A DNA stretch of 64,000 bases, from the NCBI GenBank assembly GCA_963920575.1, contig OY986969.1:6148001-6212000 (forward strand), written 5' to 3'. Both the position numbers and the translations under genes were made by a program. Positions 1 to 17,571 of this stretch are shown piece after piece. Position 1 is the first letter of the stretch; every line of letters starts with the position of its first letter. The notes beneath the pieces were generated by a model, which had not been told where the DNA came from, made no database searches, and was given only the letters and a program-made list of their open reading frames with translations. Source of the stretch: Narthecium ossifragum. Lineage: Eukaryota > Streptophyta > Magnoliopsida > Dioscoreales > Nartheciaceae.

Positions 1-6410
<6,410 letters not shown>

Positions 6411-7009
6411 TTATGTCCCGGAACTACTGATTGTTAACAACCATTTCCTAGTACAATTTGGACTCACCGCACCGCAATTTGGACTCACCGCACCACATCT
6501 ACTTAATATAATTTTTATACCCAAAACACCCATTGATTAAATATCCAAAATAACTTTTCAAAACACAATACACCACAAAACCTAATCTACCTTAACAATT
6601 ATTTTTCAATACACCACAACACCACATATTCTCCTACCTCTAGCCATCATTTTCACCTCCTCAAACCACCTCCTCCAATCCCTAACCATCTCCTCCAAGC
6701 CCTAGGTCTTCAACTTACTCACTCCCCCCTCTATCCTAGATAGTTCTTCCCTACCTTCATCATATTCTATCTTCTTTCTTATCCTCCCAACACATTCACA
6801 TTATACTCCAAACCATCTCCTCCAAGCCTTAGGTTTTCAACTCACACAAGCCCTCCCCATTATACATTGTCAATTCAAGGTGTGTTAGGTCGAAATGGAT
6901 GGAAAGGACGAATGCTGGAGCGAATGAGACGAGAAAAGGCCCTCAAAAAATGTACATTTCCTCTCCTCTTGTTTTTTTTTGTCCTTCCCGGATCGCGTTT
7001 TGATCGGTA

Positions 7010-7200
7010 GTCTCAGACCGACAGAAAACGTCAATGTATCGGTATGTATCCACTGATACGTAGGATTTATGTACCGGTAACATAGTACCGATTAGTATGC
7101 TATGTATACCGGTACGTATCCACCGAAACTATAGCTTTATATACCGGTAAAATGGTACCGAATAATACGTTCGTATACCGGTACCATGGTACCGATGTGA
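7010..7200. repeat. Left subterminal iteron array of the MULE
   Basis: A cluster of short direct and inverted copies of TACCGGTA, GTACCGAT and TATCGGTA at 10-30 bp spacing, just upstream of the transposase exons. The same core recurs at the other end of the element. A role as transposase binding sites is inferred from position. Confidence 0.7.
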
Positions 7201-7575
7201 ACACAGTGTTGGCTACCTGCGTTACTAACTCTTTGCTTACATTCAGAGCATGTTTCTACTGATGCGAGCGGTGTAGGAGCTATAATTACTCACGACTACA
7301 CCCTGGAATTCACGACCAATACAGTATGTTGTTTAATCGCTATATCTTGCCGGACGACAACTAGGTCTAAAGTTCATTAACATAATTCTTATTATTTGAT
7401 TAACATAATTCTTATTGTTTGATTATAGATATTTCAAAGTCGACAAGCACTTGTCCAATGGGTACAGACAGTTGGGAGGCAGAATGGGCTGGTGATTGTG
7501 ACAAAGAATTCAGAGGTCGGGGGGTGTGATAGAAAGCCGAGGATTACCTTGGCATGTGAGCGTAGTGGAGAGTAT

Positions 7576-9094
7576 TGATAAGACTTGAAAAGTGCACGAA
7601 ACACCCTTATAATTTGGCTTTGTTGGGCCCGAGCAATGCTGTACTGACTACTTTTATTCCATTTCAGGAATAACAGACCCTGCTACGAGTTAGATCAACT
7701 ATGGAGCTAAAACAAGAGTGTTCTGGCGATTTTGGCAAGTTGGATCGATCGGACTCAACAAGAGCGATCGATCCGACTCAACCAGCACGGGACGTAGCCT
7801 AACAACAATGGAAGGATCGATCAGACTCGACAGGTACGATCGATCCGCCACGGGCCATCGCGTAATAACAGGTGAACGATCGATCGGACTAGACAGGCGC
7901 GATCGATCCAGCTCGGGCATTACCAGCAATTAAAGGAGTCGGATCGATCCAACTCCAAGTGACCGATCGATCCTACTCGACCAAAGTCAAAAATCGACGG
8001 CTCAGATCTAATCCTTGGGAGGTTGTTTCTTGGGCTATAAGTAGTCATTGTTTAGGGATTTTGGGGGGCTTTTTCCAGACGTTTTTGGAGAGAGTTTTCC
8101 TATCTTTTTCTACACTTTTCTTCGGCAATTCTTTGGAGGAGATCCATGGCGGGAGGAGATCATCAACTTCCACCGATGGATCAACCCCTGAAGATGAGTA
8201 ACTAAAACCCTAACCATGGGATTCTTATGATGTAACTAGGGTTTTTACTAGGGATTTCTTAGATCTAGGGTTTGTATATACGATTATTTGGCTTATATGG
8301 ATTGATTCTATTTTCGTATATCTTGGTGTTGATTTCTCGCTGAATGTATGAATCGTTCTTGCTTGCACTTGATTCTAGAGCTTGTGTATGCTAGGGCTTA
8401 GATTGGATTCATCCAAATAAGAGGATCATGCTAGTCCCATGATATCTCGGATGGAATCTTCTTCGTGGTTAGGGATTGTATAGTGCTAGTCCCACTATAG
8501 TAGTGCTAGTCCCACTACGTTCCATCCCTAATCCTTCATGCATCTTACCTTTGTAGTTTTGGCTATCGAGATGCGAAGTCATCTCGATCTTACACCTAGA
8601 TTCATATCCATGTTTGTATTTGCGATGAACTCATCCTGATAAGAGGGTTCATTAGCAGTGAACGTAACTAATCATTCGGTCACTGATAGTTAGATAATTG
8701 TTCTTGCCAACAAGGAATCCTAACCAGAACTTGTTGAGTGATAAGGAAAATTAGCCATTCCTTTATCAACTTTTAGGAAGCCATTCATCGTGTTTGCATG
8801 CCCTGATCTTAGGAAGACTAGGTAGATCCTTAGTTACTGATTAAGAATCCTATGGTCCTTTCTCTCATATTCATAAATCATTTAGTGTACGTTTAGTTTA
8901 ATCTCAATCTACAATCTTGTCTCAACTCGTTAGTAGAAAATTTGCTAAGTGTTCGATTTTAATCCCTTAAATCCCTGTGGACTCGACTCGGACTCTCCAC
9001 TATCTACTAGTTCTTAGTAGTTAAAGTAGAGCACCGGAAATTATTATAATTTTAGTCAGACTTGTTAAGCCACGACACTTTTCAAGTCGTATCA
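7576..9094 (+). mobile_element. LTR insertion (solo LTR-like), TGATAAGACTTG family
   Basis: The 1519-bp insertion starts TGATAAGACTTGAAAAGTG and ends CACTTTTCAAGTCGTATCA, giving TG..CA ends with a long imperfect inverted repeat. The 5-bp TSD AGTAT occurs at 7571-7575 and 9095-9099. It carries eight GATCGATC palindromes (about 7745-7975), then a TATA-like CTATAAGTAG at 8035. Near the 3' end is a CCCTGTGGACTCGACTCGGA motif. No retroelement protein is encoded. A second member, inverted, is at 35732-37376. Confidence 0.85.
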
Positions 9095-9415
9095 AGTATC
9101 GGAAAACTATGAAGAAAGATGATAGTGGGAAGAAAAAATTTGCCAATCGAAGGAAAAAATCCGTCGACTCCGGGACGAAGAAGTGTGGATGTCCTTTCAA
9201 GCTTCAGGGTGTGAAGCTTGTATCTGATGATGATTGGATACTCAGAGTTATTTGTGGAGTCCACAATCACCCCCATGCGGATCACCTCGAGGGTCACTCG
9301 TTCGCCGGAAGATTATCTGCTGAACAAAATGATATGGTGGTTACGATGTCAGCAAACCTAGTGAAGCCACGGCAAATCCTGAACACTATAAAGCAACAAG
9401 ATCCTGAAAACGTAT

Positions 9416-9784
9416 TGTGAGGCCCGCGGCTTCTACCGGGGCGACAAGATGCCTGCGCCTGAAGGGCAGGGCTGAGTCGGGTAGCCGGGTAAGCAATCCC
9501 ACAACGCCTGGGTATGGTCCGGGGTTCGATATAAGTATATAGTAAACCCTTAATAGACACAACGCGTTTTAAAGCCGTGCTGGCAGTGATCCGTCAGAAA
9601 ACTCCAAGTTTAAACGTGCTTGCCTTGGAGCGGTCCCGGGATGGGTGGCCTACTGGGAAGTTTTCCCAGATTTCTGCGGTGAGCCAAAAGCGGACAATAT
9701 TGTGTCGGGTGGGGCCCTCGGGTGGATCCTGGTCAGATCGGGAGCCCGCGGGGCCGGGGCCCAGTGGAGGGCCGGGGTGTTACA
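9416..9784 (+). mobile_element. Solo LTR of a TRIM-type family, 369 bp
   Basis: It starts TGTGAGGCCCG and ends GGGGTGTTACA, with TSD CGTAT at 9411-9415 and 9785-9789. It sits inside the transposase reading frame, where it adds an in-frame TGA at 9418. The same LTR sequence flanks a primer-binding site at 61875-62289. Confidence 0.92.
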
Positions 9785-11384
9785 CGTATCCACCATGAAA
9801 ACCATCTACAATGTATGCCAAAGGAATAGGGTGATTGAAAAGGCTGGGAGATCAGAAATGCAGCAACTATTGAAGCATCTAAATGAGTTTGGATACGTTG
9901 AGTATCATACCGTTCAAGAAGACACATACGCTGTGAGGCACGTATTCTGGGCACACCCTGTGTCTATTGATTTAGTCCGTGTATTTCTCGAGGTGTTGAT
10001 TATGGATTGCACCTACAAGACCAATAGATACCGACTTCCACTGCTAGAGATTGTTGGCGTCACGTCGACGAGTATGACATTCGCCGCAGCTTTTGCCTAC
10101 ATGGAGTGTGAGAAGGAGGACAGGTACAACTGGGCTTTGAAAATATTAAGGACATTGCTGGAAGGATGCCCAATGCCACGCGTTGTGGTGACAGACCGAG
10201 AACTGGCTTTGATGATCGCTATCAGCTCGGTCTTTCCGGAGTCCAAAAGCATGCTATGTAGATGGCATATCCAAAAGAACGTAGAGCTCAGCGGCAAACA
10301 CATTTTCGAAACTGCAGATAAAGCCGACTTGTTCATGACAATGTGGAAATTGGTTGTAACTGCATCTACAGAGGAGTACAAGAAACACTTGGAGACACTA
10401 GAGACATCTTTTTGCTGTTACCCAACAGCTTCTAAATATGTTCGGGAATCGTGGCTAGATGGCTTCAAAGAACTGTTCGTCAGTGCTTGGACTGACGAAT
10501 ATATGCATTTTAGCAATCACACTACAAACAGGGTAGAGAGTGCACATGCCAAGTTAAACAGGCATCTTGGGGCATCCAGCTGCAGTTTTGACACATCGTG
10601 GGCTACTATTCACTCCCTGCTTGAGCTACACTGTGAGATCAAAGCCTCCTTCGAGAAGAGCAAATATATTGTGCATCACAATTTCAAGCCAGCCATCTTC
10701 AAAGAGCTGCGAGGCTTCATTTCAAAGAGTGCACTTTTAATAGTTCAAAAAGAATCAGAGAGAGCCAATGAAATCGGTGCGGATAAGTTCGCATGTGGTT
10801 GTACAGTCCGACGTACACATGGCTTGCCATGTGCCCATGAGATCGCCAACTACAAGCTTGATTGTCGCCCCATACCCCTAGAATGCATACATCACCATTG
10901 GCGGAAGCTTGACTTGTCGGCTACACCAGCCAATAAAATCCCAAAACTTAAGTGCCAAAATGCGCTAGAACGCTTGGAAAACGCATTTCTAGCTCAGAAT
11001 GAGGCAGGAAGAATGCATATGCTAAGGAAAATGTATGAGCTAGCAGAACCGCAGTCTAGTTATGTTCTTGAGCCAAAGGTGAAGTTGAGGACCAGCGGTC
11101 GACCAAGCGCTAAGGAGAAGAAGTTGATGCTCTCAACACAACGCTACCCATCCGCCTTTGAGTATGCACCTTCGTTCAAGGACATTAACTCACTAGAAGA
11201 AACAGCTCTACATGTTAGTCCCATATCTTGCATGAAACTAGAGAAGCCTGATATAGTAAAAAAAGAACGTCCAAAGGAGAGAGTGATAAGGAAGCGGACA
11301 GCCGCTCCGCTGGGCTATCTTGGCCAGTTTCCAGAAGATAGAACCAGACCTGATTAAAAAAACAGAGTATTTGGGAGGGCTTCA

Positions 11385-11545
11385 CATCCATACATTGGAA
11401 ACAATTAAGTTCATTGGAAACACGTCTATACATTGGAAACAATTAAGTTCATTGGAAACACGTCTATACATTGGAAACACGTCCATACATTGGAAACAAT
11501 TAAGTTCATATATTGGATACACATTCATACTTTGGAAACACATTC
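11385..11545. repeat. CATTGGAAACA short tandem repeats
   Basis: Repeated units of CATTGGAAACAATTAAGTTC and CATTGGAAACACGTCTATA, about six to seven in all, follow the transposase stop codon in the intergenic space before the convergent PMD gene. Confidence 0.85.
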
Positions 11546-11571
11546 ATGACGATCAATATGCATGCTATTCA

Positions 11572-14500
11572 TTAAGTTCGTTGTCTAGATCTTCTCTCGT
11601 AGGCGCGCTCCGTGTCAGTCTCGCCACGGGCTATTCTTTGAGCCCGCGCCCACCAACTCCTATGGTTGTCAATGGTCAGGGTATCCATGTGCGCCATGGT
11701 GTCGTCGATGATCGTGACAATCCGATCATACTGAATTTCAAGAATTCGAAACAAATTAGACATAATATTATGCGCTAGTATTTCATTTCCATTTAGAATT
11801 TCTAAAAGTTACCTTCGCCGGCAGATAATCATCTGCATGTTCAGCCTGGAAAGTCCTCCGCTCTGGGTTTATGACCTTCACATGAGATATGGATCGATAC
11901 CAGTCATAATATCCATCCACGCAGTCATACCTATGGATAGCATACTCACCCGTCCGGCATAGAGCAGTGCAGTGGCTTGGCCAATCAGCCCAGAACCGCG
12001 GCTCGTAGTGGAAGGCCCTCTTGTACCCCCGGGCAGTCTCCTTGGCTCCCATGTGGAAGTGGGTTGGCCTTAGTGGGGCAGCGGGAATGGTCTGTATGAT
12101 CCCGAATTGCCGAAGCACCCGATCAGGATAGTACGGCTCGACGTGCTCCCCACTGCTTATGGTGTCGAGGAAAAAGCTAATATCGTCACGAGGGAAGGGG
12201 CCTCCTCTATGTCTGATGTATGGGGCAACCATACTCATACTAAGGGAATCAATATTTGATCACTACTGAATAGATTACAAAATTCAACTCGGAGTCAGAC
12301 AAAGATTACAACTCACCTGATGTCTACTCAGGGAATCAATCTCTGCGCGCCATTGAAGCAGAGCCATTTCTGGATCCTGACCTGGATCTTTGTGATCCAA
12401 CCATGCAAGAACAGTCGGCTTGTCAACCGTGTATTCTGGGTCAGGCTGTGGCTTTATAATTACCGGGAGGTGATCACATATCCATGCCTGCATTGATTAA
12501 AAAAATATGGGTCAGTCACAATTATTGGTATTCTATCACAAAGCAGATGTTTTAAAAGTACGTACCTCTACCAGAGTCAAGTATCCGCCAATTGCCCTTG
12601 TCCCCCATCGACTGGCAGAGCCAAGCATGCGATAGAGGTAGACGAGGCCGGCGACACCCCACGCATACTCACGCACGGTATCCAAGTCCGTGAGGGCAGA
12701 AAGGCAGGACACGTGAACCTTCGACCCCGACTTGTCGCAAAAAAGGGTGCAACCCAGCAGATATATGATGTATGCCTTGACAGAGCATTCCAGGCCGACT
12801 TTGCGGAGAGTGCACTCTCTCCTCAGCCAGGTCATACTGACTGACAGCCCTCTCCCATCCAACTGGCTCGCGGCCTCTGATTCACTGTGTTGCGCCCCGA
12901 CTCGCGAAAGCCCAACCGGGCCGGGCGACGCGAACCGGAACCTACAAAACGCGGAAAACAAAGCTGACGAGGGTTCCCTCTAACCTATTGGTCTCCCTAA
13001 CAGTTCACCAAAAGCACCCTCAATTAAAAGAATAATAATTAGCATAACCTCGAACCACAGATTTAAAACTTAAAGCGTTTAATATACATATTCTCGGAGA
13101 GGGGAAGATTCAAATACAACATTACTCCCGTAGGAGACTAACTAACATAGGGTAAAAGCAGTAAACGATCACCACCTCTCAAAGTCCACCAGGCGCCGCC
13201 GCACCGCCAACCAACTGCCCGGTAGGGGCCACAGAAGAGGAACTGACGCCTGCACCTGCAAAACGCAGCCCCAGGTAGGTGTGAGCACTAAGCTCAGTAG
13301 GGATCTACACTACGTCACACAGAAGGAAGGGGGAACGCAACAGTGTCGCCCTCAAGCCAGACTCGAGTGAGCTACAATGGTCCCATTACCATTCACCGGT
13401 GATCTCTAGGCATATCCAACCATGGTCACCCCAACGGACTGGGCCCATCCTGGATACGCCTAGTGTCGCAGGGTTCCAGCTGTGGTCACCCAACTCGCAA
13501 TGGGCCCACACTGATGCCCCTACTGACAGGAACGGACACTGCCCAAAGAATAAGACCCGTCACCGGTGGCATCCTCAACACCTGACTTGAGGCCGACACG
13601 ACCTCTATAATCATTAAGCATCATGTGTACCAGTCCTCTAAACCTATCATAAGATTTGACTGGACACCACAATTCAAACCGGGTCCAAACTACCCAACCC
13701 CGGTCCTAGGGCTAAGTCCGAGCTTCCAGCCTCGGGACGGCGACCCAAAGATCACCCACGCCCTAACCAATGCAACTAATGCACAATCAACAATGCATGC
13801 TGTGACATACACAGACAGGAGATAGGCATGCAACAGTATGATAAATATCATATAAGTCTACTGGATCGCTGCAGCGGTACTACCAACCGCTGCCAGCCGA
13901 TCCGCAGCGGGTCCCGGCATTACGACGGTACCACGATCGTCGACCGCGGACTCCTGCAACGGGAAGCAACCCCGAAAACGATGATGAACAGTAAATAATA
14001 TAATATTATATTTCGAAATATAATATTATATTTAAAACACCCAAAAGTTCTCTACTATGGGCTATTTGATCCCGTCGATCCGACGTGCAAACGACGTCGG
14101 ATTCGCGATCCAACTTAGCCACCAGTAGAGGTACATGTATGGATCAACATATCCAAAATCCAGAATCATCCAACGGTTGGATTAACGGGAAAACGCTAAT
14201 GAAAACCACTAATCAAAACTAACTTTCTAATTAATTGCTGCAACGCAGCCCTCCAGTAAACAATTCATAACAAATCATAGAAAAATCGAACAAATACAAA
14301 ATAAGATGGAATGGAAAACTAACGAATAGATCTACAACTCTTATGTTTATCAAAAGCCAAGATCACGTACTCGCCGGCCGGAAAACTCGCCGCAAGCCGG
14401 CTGTTTCTCAAGAACAGTAGAAAACCAGAAATCCGAGACTAATCATACATAAAACCTACTCAAATCTCAACTGATTAACATGAAACTTAAATCGGTAATT

Positions 14501-16065
14501 CTAATAGGCATAAGGAATCCAACAAAATAAGGATCAACAAGATCCAACGGCTAGATCTCAAGAACACCCAAAATAAACATCAGTAGGTATAACCCTACCT
14601 AGTTGCGCTTTCCTCGGCTGATTCCCCGCGATTTGATCACCAAAAAGCTGCCAAACCACACCAGGAGCCTTCCTCTCGTTGTCACGGATCCAACGAGCCA
14701 AAGAACACCCAATTTGGTGGTATGAGGAGGGAGAACGGAGGAGAAGAAGCTCGCCGGCGGAGAAGGGAAGAAACAGAGCACCGCGGGAAAGAAGAGAAAG
14801 AAGGAAGAAGAAGAGAAGAGAAGGGGGAAGAGGAGGGGAAGAAAAGAGGGGAAAGGGGGAGGGGAAAGCCGGGAAAGAGGGGGGAAAGTGAGGGAAGGGG
14901 AGGGGAAGTCTTCCCTCTCTGACAGGAGAGAGCGACGGCTAACGGCGGCCGTCCTCGCGAAGCAGAAAAGCCACCGACTCATAAATGATTGATCCTTCCT
15001 CAAGGAAGGATCGATCTTTCATGACGATCTCATAAGGCTTTCTGGCACGAAGAGGATCGATCCCTTAGCCAGAGAGGATCGATCCTTTGTGTGCTGAAAG
15101 CTAAACTTGGGCAAGAACTCAAGCCCAAGTCCGGATCTTTCGATCCCGGGTTCACCTAGCCATTCTAAACAAGCACTAACACATACAAGGTCAGTGTGTG
15201 CATACGCGGGTGTGAAACAAACCAACAAGGCACAATTTACCAAATTGCCCTTGGGGTCCAAGAAACAATGCGATCCACCGGATCGCGCGCTCGACGCGAA
15301 ACAAACCAACGAGCCACGGGCCCGACCCAACCGGTCGACCCAGGAGTAGAGGGACGGGTCCTCACACACTGACTCCCAAATTAACCTTCATAAGCGCTTT
15401 CAGCTGGGAGACTTTCAGCTTGCACACTTCAAGCAGCCTACCGGCGACGGGAATGCCCAGTATACGGCTTACGTCACCCAAAGTGATCGTCATCTCTCCA
15501 CAGGGCAGGTGGAACGTGTTGGTCTCCGGGTGCCACCTCTCAACGAACGCCGACACCAGGGTACTGCTGATAGTCTTGTAAGAACACACCGTCAGATTTG
15601 CTAGATCGGTGGCCTCCACGGCATTCTTAAAGTCTTGCCGTTCGATGTCGTCCCATTTCGTGTCGCCCATGCGCATAAATTTTCAGTGGGCCACGCTCCT
15701 ACGTTGAGAAGAAGGGGAAAAGTGAGCAGACTTTGATATAAACACGGCATGATATAAAAACAAACTCAGCCTTTTTTTACCGCTCCAGCCCATATCCGAT
15801 ATGCCACGTGTGTTTTGAACTCCGTCAAAACCGACCAGTCAACAGGCCCACCAGGGATGGGTGCCTCGTCGTCAGACACCTCTTCCTCTTCACCAGGGCC
15901 AGCAACCATCAAGGCACCCTCTGGGATCTCCTCTGGAATCTCCTCAGGTACCACTCTCCTCCTCCTAGTTGAGGCCGTCGGGCGGTCACCGCGGGCCGAT
16001 GAAGATGTCGAGGCCGCCGAAGATGACGAGGCTCCGGCGGGTGCTTTTCCCCTTGGACGAACCAT
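11572..16065 (-). pseudogene. Plant mobile domain (PMD, MAIN-like) gene carried by the MULE
   Basis: Minus-strand exons: 15781-16065 (start MVRPRGKAPAG, acidic/Ser-rich, then TEFKTHVAYRIWAGA); 15372-15698 continuing at 12566-12882 across a solo LTR; 12317-12487 (AWICDHLPVI); 11813-12239 (MVAPYIRHRGGPF); and a C-terminal exon near 11572-11777 rich in Arg. AFVERWHPETNTFHLPCGEM followed by TITLGDVSRILGIPVAGR is the hallmark of the aminotransferase-like plant mobile domain. Defects: the solo LTR at 12888-15366 splits the second exon, and near 15664 the frame shifts by one base between KIYAHG and TKWDDIERQDF. PMD genes are known both as host factors (MAIN/MAIL) and as transposon cargo; here the gene lies inside the MULE ends, converging on the transposase. 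Confidence 0.8.
12888..15366 (-). mobile_element. Solo LTR, TGTGAGGACCC family, reverse orientation
   Basis: On the plus strand it reads TGTTGCGCCCCGACTCGCG...GGGTCCTCACA, 2479 bp, with TSD CACTG at 12883-12887 and 15367-15371. Sense direction (minus) was set from the copy at 22931, where TGTGAGGACCC follows a polypurine-like tract. It contains GGATCGATC palindromes (15008-15085) and a long GA-rich tract (14710-14920). No protein is encoded; ORFs in the GA tract are low-complexity artefacts. Confidence 0.9.
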
Positions 16066-16109
16066 TTAACTGTTTTGAAAAAGAAATGCAAAGATTAGTA
16101 GAGCATTTA

Positions 16110-16360
16110 GGTATCCATATACCGGCAATTAAGCGTTATTAACGGTACCTAAGTACCGGTAATAAATCATACATATCGGTAGTTAGTTACCGATAGTTTA
16201 GAATAGATATCGGTACCTTGATACCGAACAAGTTCTTTTCCATACAGCAAAAAAACGTATTGATCGGTACCTATGTACCGATAAATAATCCTATCATATC
16301 GGTGAATATGTACCGATATGATAGTAAATCATTCGGTTGTCTTGTACCGATTGGTACGTA
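16110..16360. repeat. Right subterminal iteron array of the MULE
   Basis: At least ten copies of a CGGTA / TACCG core (AAGTACCGGTAATA, ATATCGGTAG, TTACCGATAG, GATCGGTACC, TGTACCGATA and others) in both orientations. They lie directly upstream of the PMD start codon at 16065, so they could serve as both end-binding sites and promoter. Confidence 0.7.
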
Positions 16361-16942
16361 TAAAACTGAAAGGTCGGAACCCATTGGAAAAATTTGAAAA
16401 TCTTGAAAAAAAACGCATTCGGAGAACAAAGCTGCAAAACCAATGCTATATATGCAAAAACAATACAAAGGCAATGCATTTCATGCAACGAGAAATGAAA
16501 AACTCACTTGTTGTGAAATCTCACTCGAAGGTTCTCACTCGACGGACTCGATGGAGGTGTGGACAGCTCGCCGGCGAGGCTCTGCCGCGGGTGTAGGGAG
16601 GCTGGCAACGTTCAGGAGAGGGCGTTGGGAAGGTGGAGGGAGATGCTCGGGAGAGTGAACAGAGGGAGAGAGTTCGGTAGAAGAGGGAGGGAGGAAGTCT
16701 CGGTAGAAGAGGGGGAAGAAGGCAGGGGCTGGAGTGGGGTGAGGGGTATTTTGGGTTTTGTTTGGGGTGGAGTGGGGGTGTTAGTGTGGTGTGGGGTTTT
16801 GAGGGTAGTTTAGGTAAGTAGAATTATTTTGTGTGGTGTGGTGAGTAAAAACTGAGGTTTTCAAACTTGGGATGTTGTGTGTTGAGTAAATGTGGTGTGA
16901 TGAGTCCAAATTGTGGTGCGGATAGCCGCACCCTTCCTAGTG

Positions 16943-17334
16943 AGCTCTTTTGCAAAAAAGACTTATTTATTTATCTAATAATTGAGCTAATAACTCCGGC
17001 ATTGCAATATTCCAGCCATCGCACCCGAATCAAGGTCAAGTCTTTTTCTTTTATTTTTTTTTGTTATATTTGATATGGCCAAACGTCAAATGAAAAATAA
17101 AAGCTTCATTTGATTCGAAACTCCCACTTTTCAATTCTTCTAATTAATTTATTCTTGAAACGAAAAATCGTTTATTTTACTTCTATACTTCTTGTTATAT
17201 GTGACTAAAACTACCAGGCCTACGGCTAAAGGGCCGGTCCCAAGTATCACATCCACCAACTGCCTCCCTCCAACTATTCTTAGATAAGGATTCAGAGAAG
17301 GAGATGGCATGCACGTACGTGTTCAATACCATAC
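16943..17334. other. AGPase intron 1, part distal to the transposon
   Basis: AT-rich, non-coding sequence between the right TSD of the MULE and the exon 1 donor. No further feature seen. Confidence 0.6.
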
Positions 17335-17571
17335 CTTGACCTCTCCGGCGACGTCGGTCGTGACCGACATGCAAACCGTCTGTCGCCGCATGTCATCCGC
17401 CATTGCCAGCGCATCCCTTCTTCCATGCCGGCGGCACGACCAATTGATCAGCTTATTCCCCATCAGCTCACTGTCGCCGAATCCCCTCCTCCTCTCCGCC
17501 AGCCTCGTGCCTCCGCCATGCAAGTTCAAGCTCGCCGACGGCGAGATGCGGCTGTTGGCCCATAATGCCAT
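17335..17571 (-). CDS. AGPase large subunit, exon 1 (plastid transit peptide)
   Basis: This exon encodes 79 residues starting MALWANSRISPSASLNLHGG. It is rich in Arg, Ser and Ala and poor in acidic residues early on, as in chloroplast transit peptides, and ends SVTTDVAGEVK, resembling the stretch before the catalytic domain in AGPase large subunits. The donor is AAG|GTATGG. It is placed in this gene because strand and order fit exon 2 (6306-6402), and because the intervening DNA is almost entirely one transposon (6454-16933) whose removal leaves an intron of only about 440 bp. The ATG at 17571 is the first in frame. The transit peptide is an inference from composition. Confidence 0.8.

Larger units (their letters stand above)
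7429..11357 (+). pseudogene. FAR1/FHY3-type MULE transposase, split by two LTRs
   Basis: Coding blocks 7429-7575, 9100-9415 and 9790-11357 share one frame once the LTRs at 7576-9094 and 9416-9784 and one TSD copy each are disregarded. A small upstream exon ending about 7323 (donor ACA|GTATGT) joins in phase. Block 1 and early block 2 form a FAR1 DNA-binding domain (LACERSGEY; CGCPFKLQGV; VCGVHNHPHADHL, the last after I). Block 3 is the MULE transposase: first catalytic Asp in LIMDCTYKTNRY, second in VVVTDRELALM, then LCRWHIQKNVE, and a SWIM zinc finger CGCTVRRTHGLPCAH. The insertions introduce stops, so no full protein is expected here, although block 3 remains a long open frame. Family: Jittery/FAR1-like MULE transposases. 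Confidence 0.9.
6454..16933. mobile_element. Mutator-like element (MULE), 10.5 kb, in AGPase intron 1
   Basis: The ends are imperfect terminal inverted repeats: about 6461-6500 on the left matches the reverse complement of about 16885-16925 on the right (shared core AATTTGGACTCA, then CACCACAT). The outer right end carries GGGTGCGGCTATCCGCACC. The flanks repeat TTCCTAGT (6445-6452 and 16934-16941), with a ninth base A/G, matching the 9-bp TSD of Mutator elements. Cargo from left to right: subterminal iterons, FAR1-type transposase on plus, plant-mobile-domain gene on minus, subterminal iterons. Three LTR insertions lie inside: 7576-9094, 9416-9784 and 12888-15366. Without them the element would be about 6.1 kb. 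Confidence 0.85.

Noticed and set aside
9645..9789. N-terminal 48 residues of the 570-residue ORF ending at 11357
   Set aside because: They are translated from the solo LTR at 9416-9784; the real transposase resumes at 9790.
14599..15003. Long ORFs on both strands across the GA/CT-rich tract (also 23248-23634)
   Set aside because: Low-complexity purine/pyrimidine sequence inside LTRs keeps several frames open by composition; no domain and no conservation of frame between the two LTR copies.
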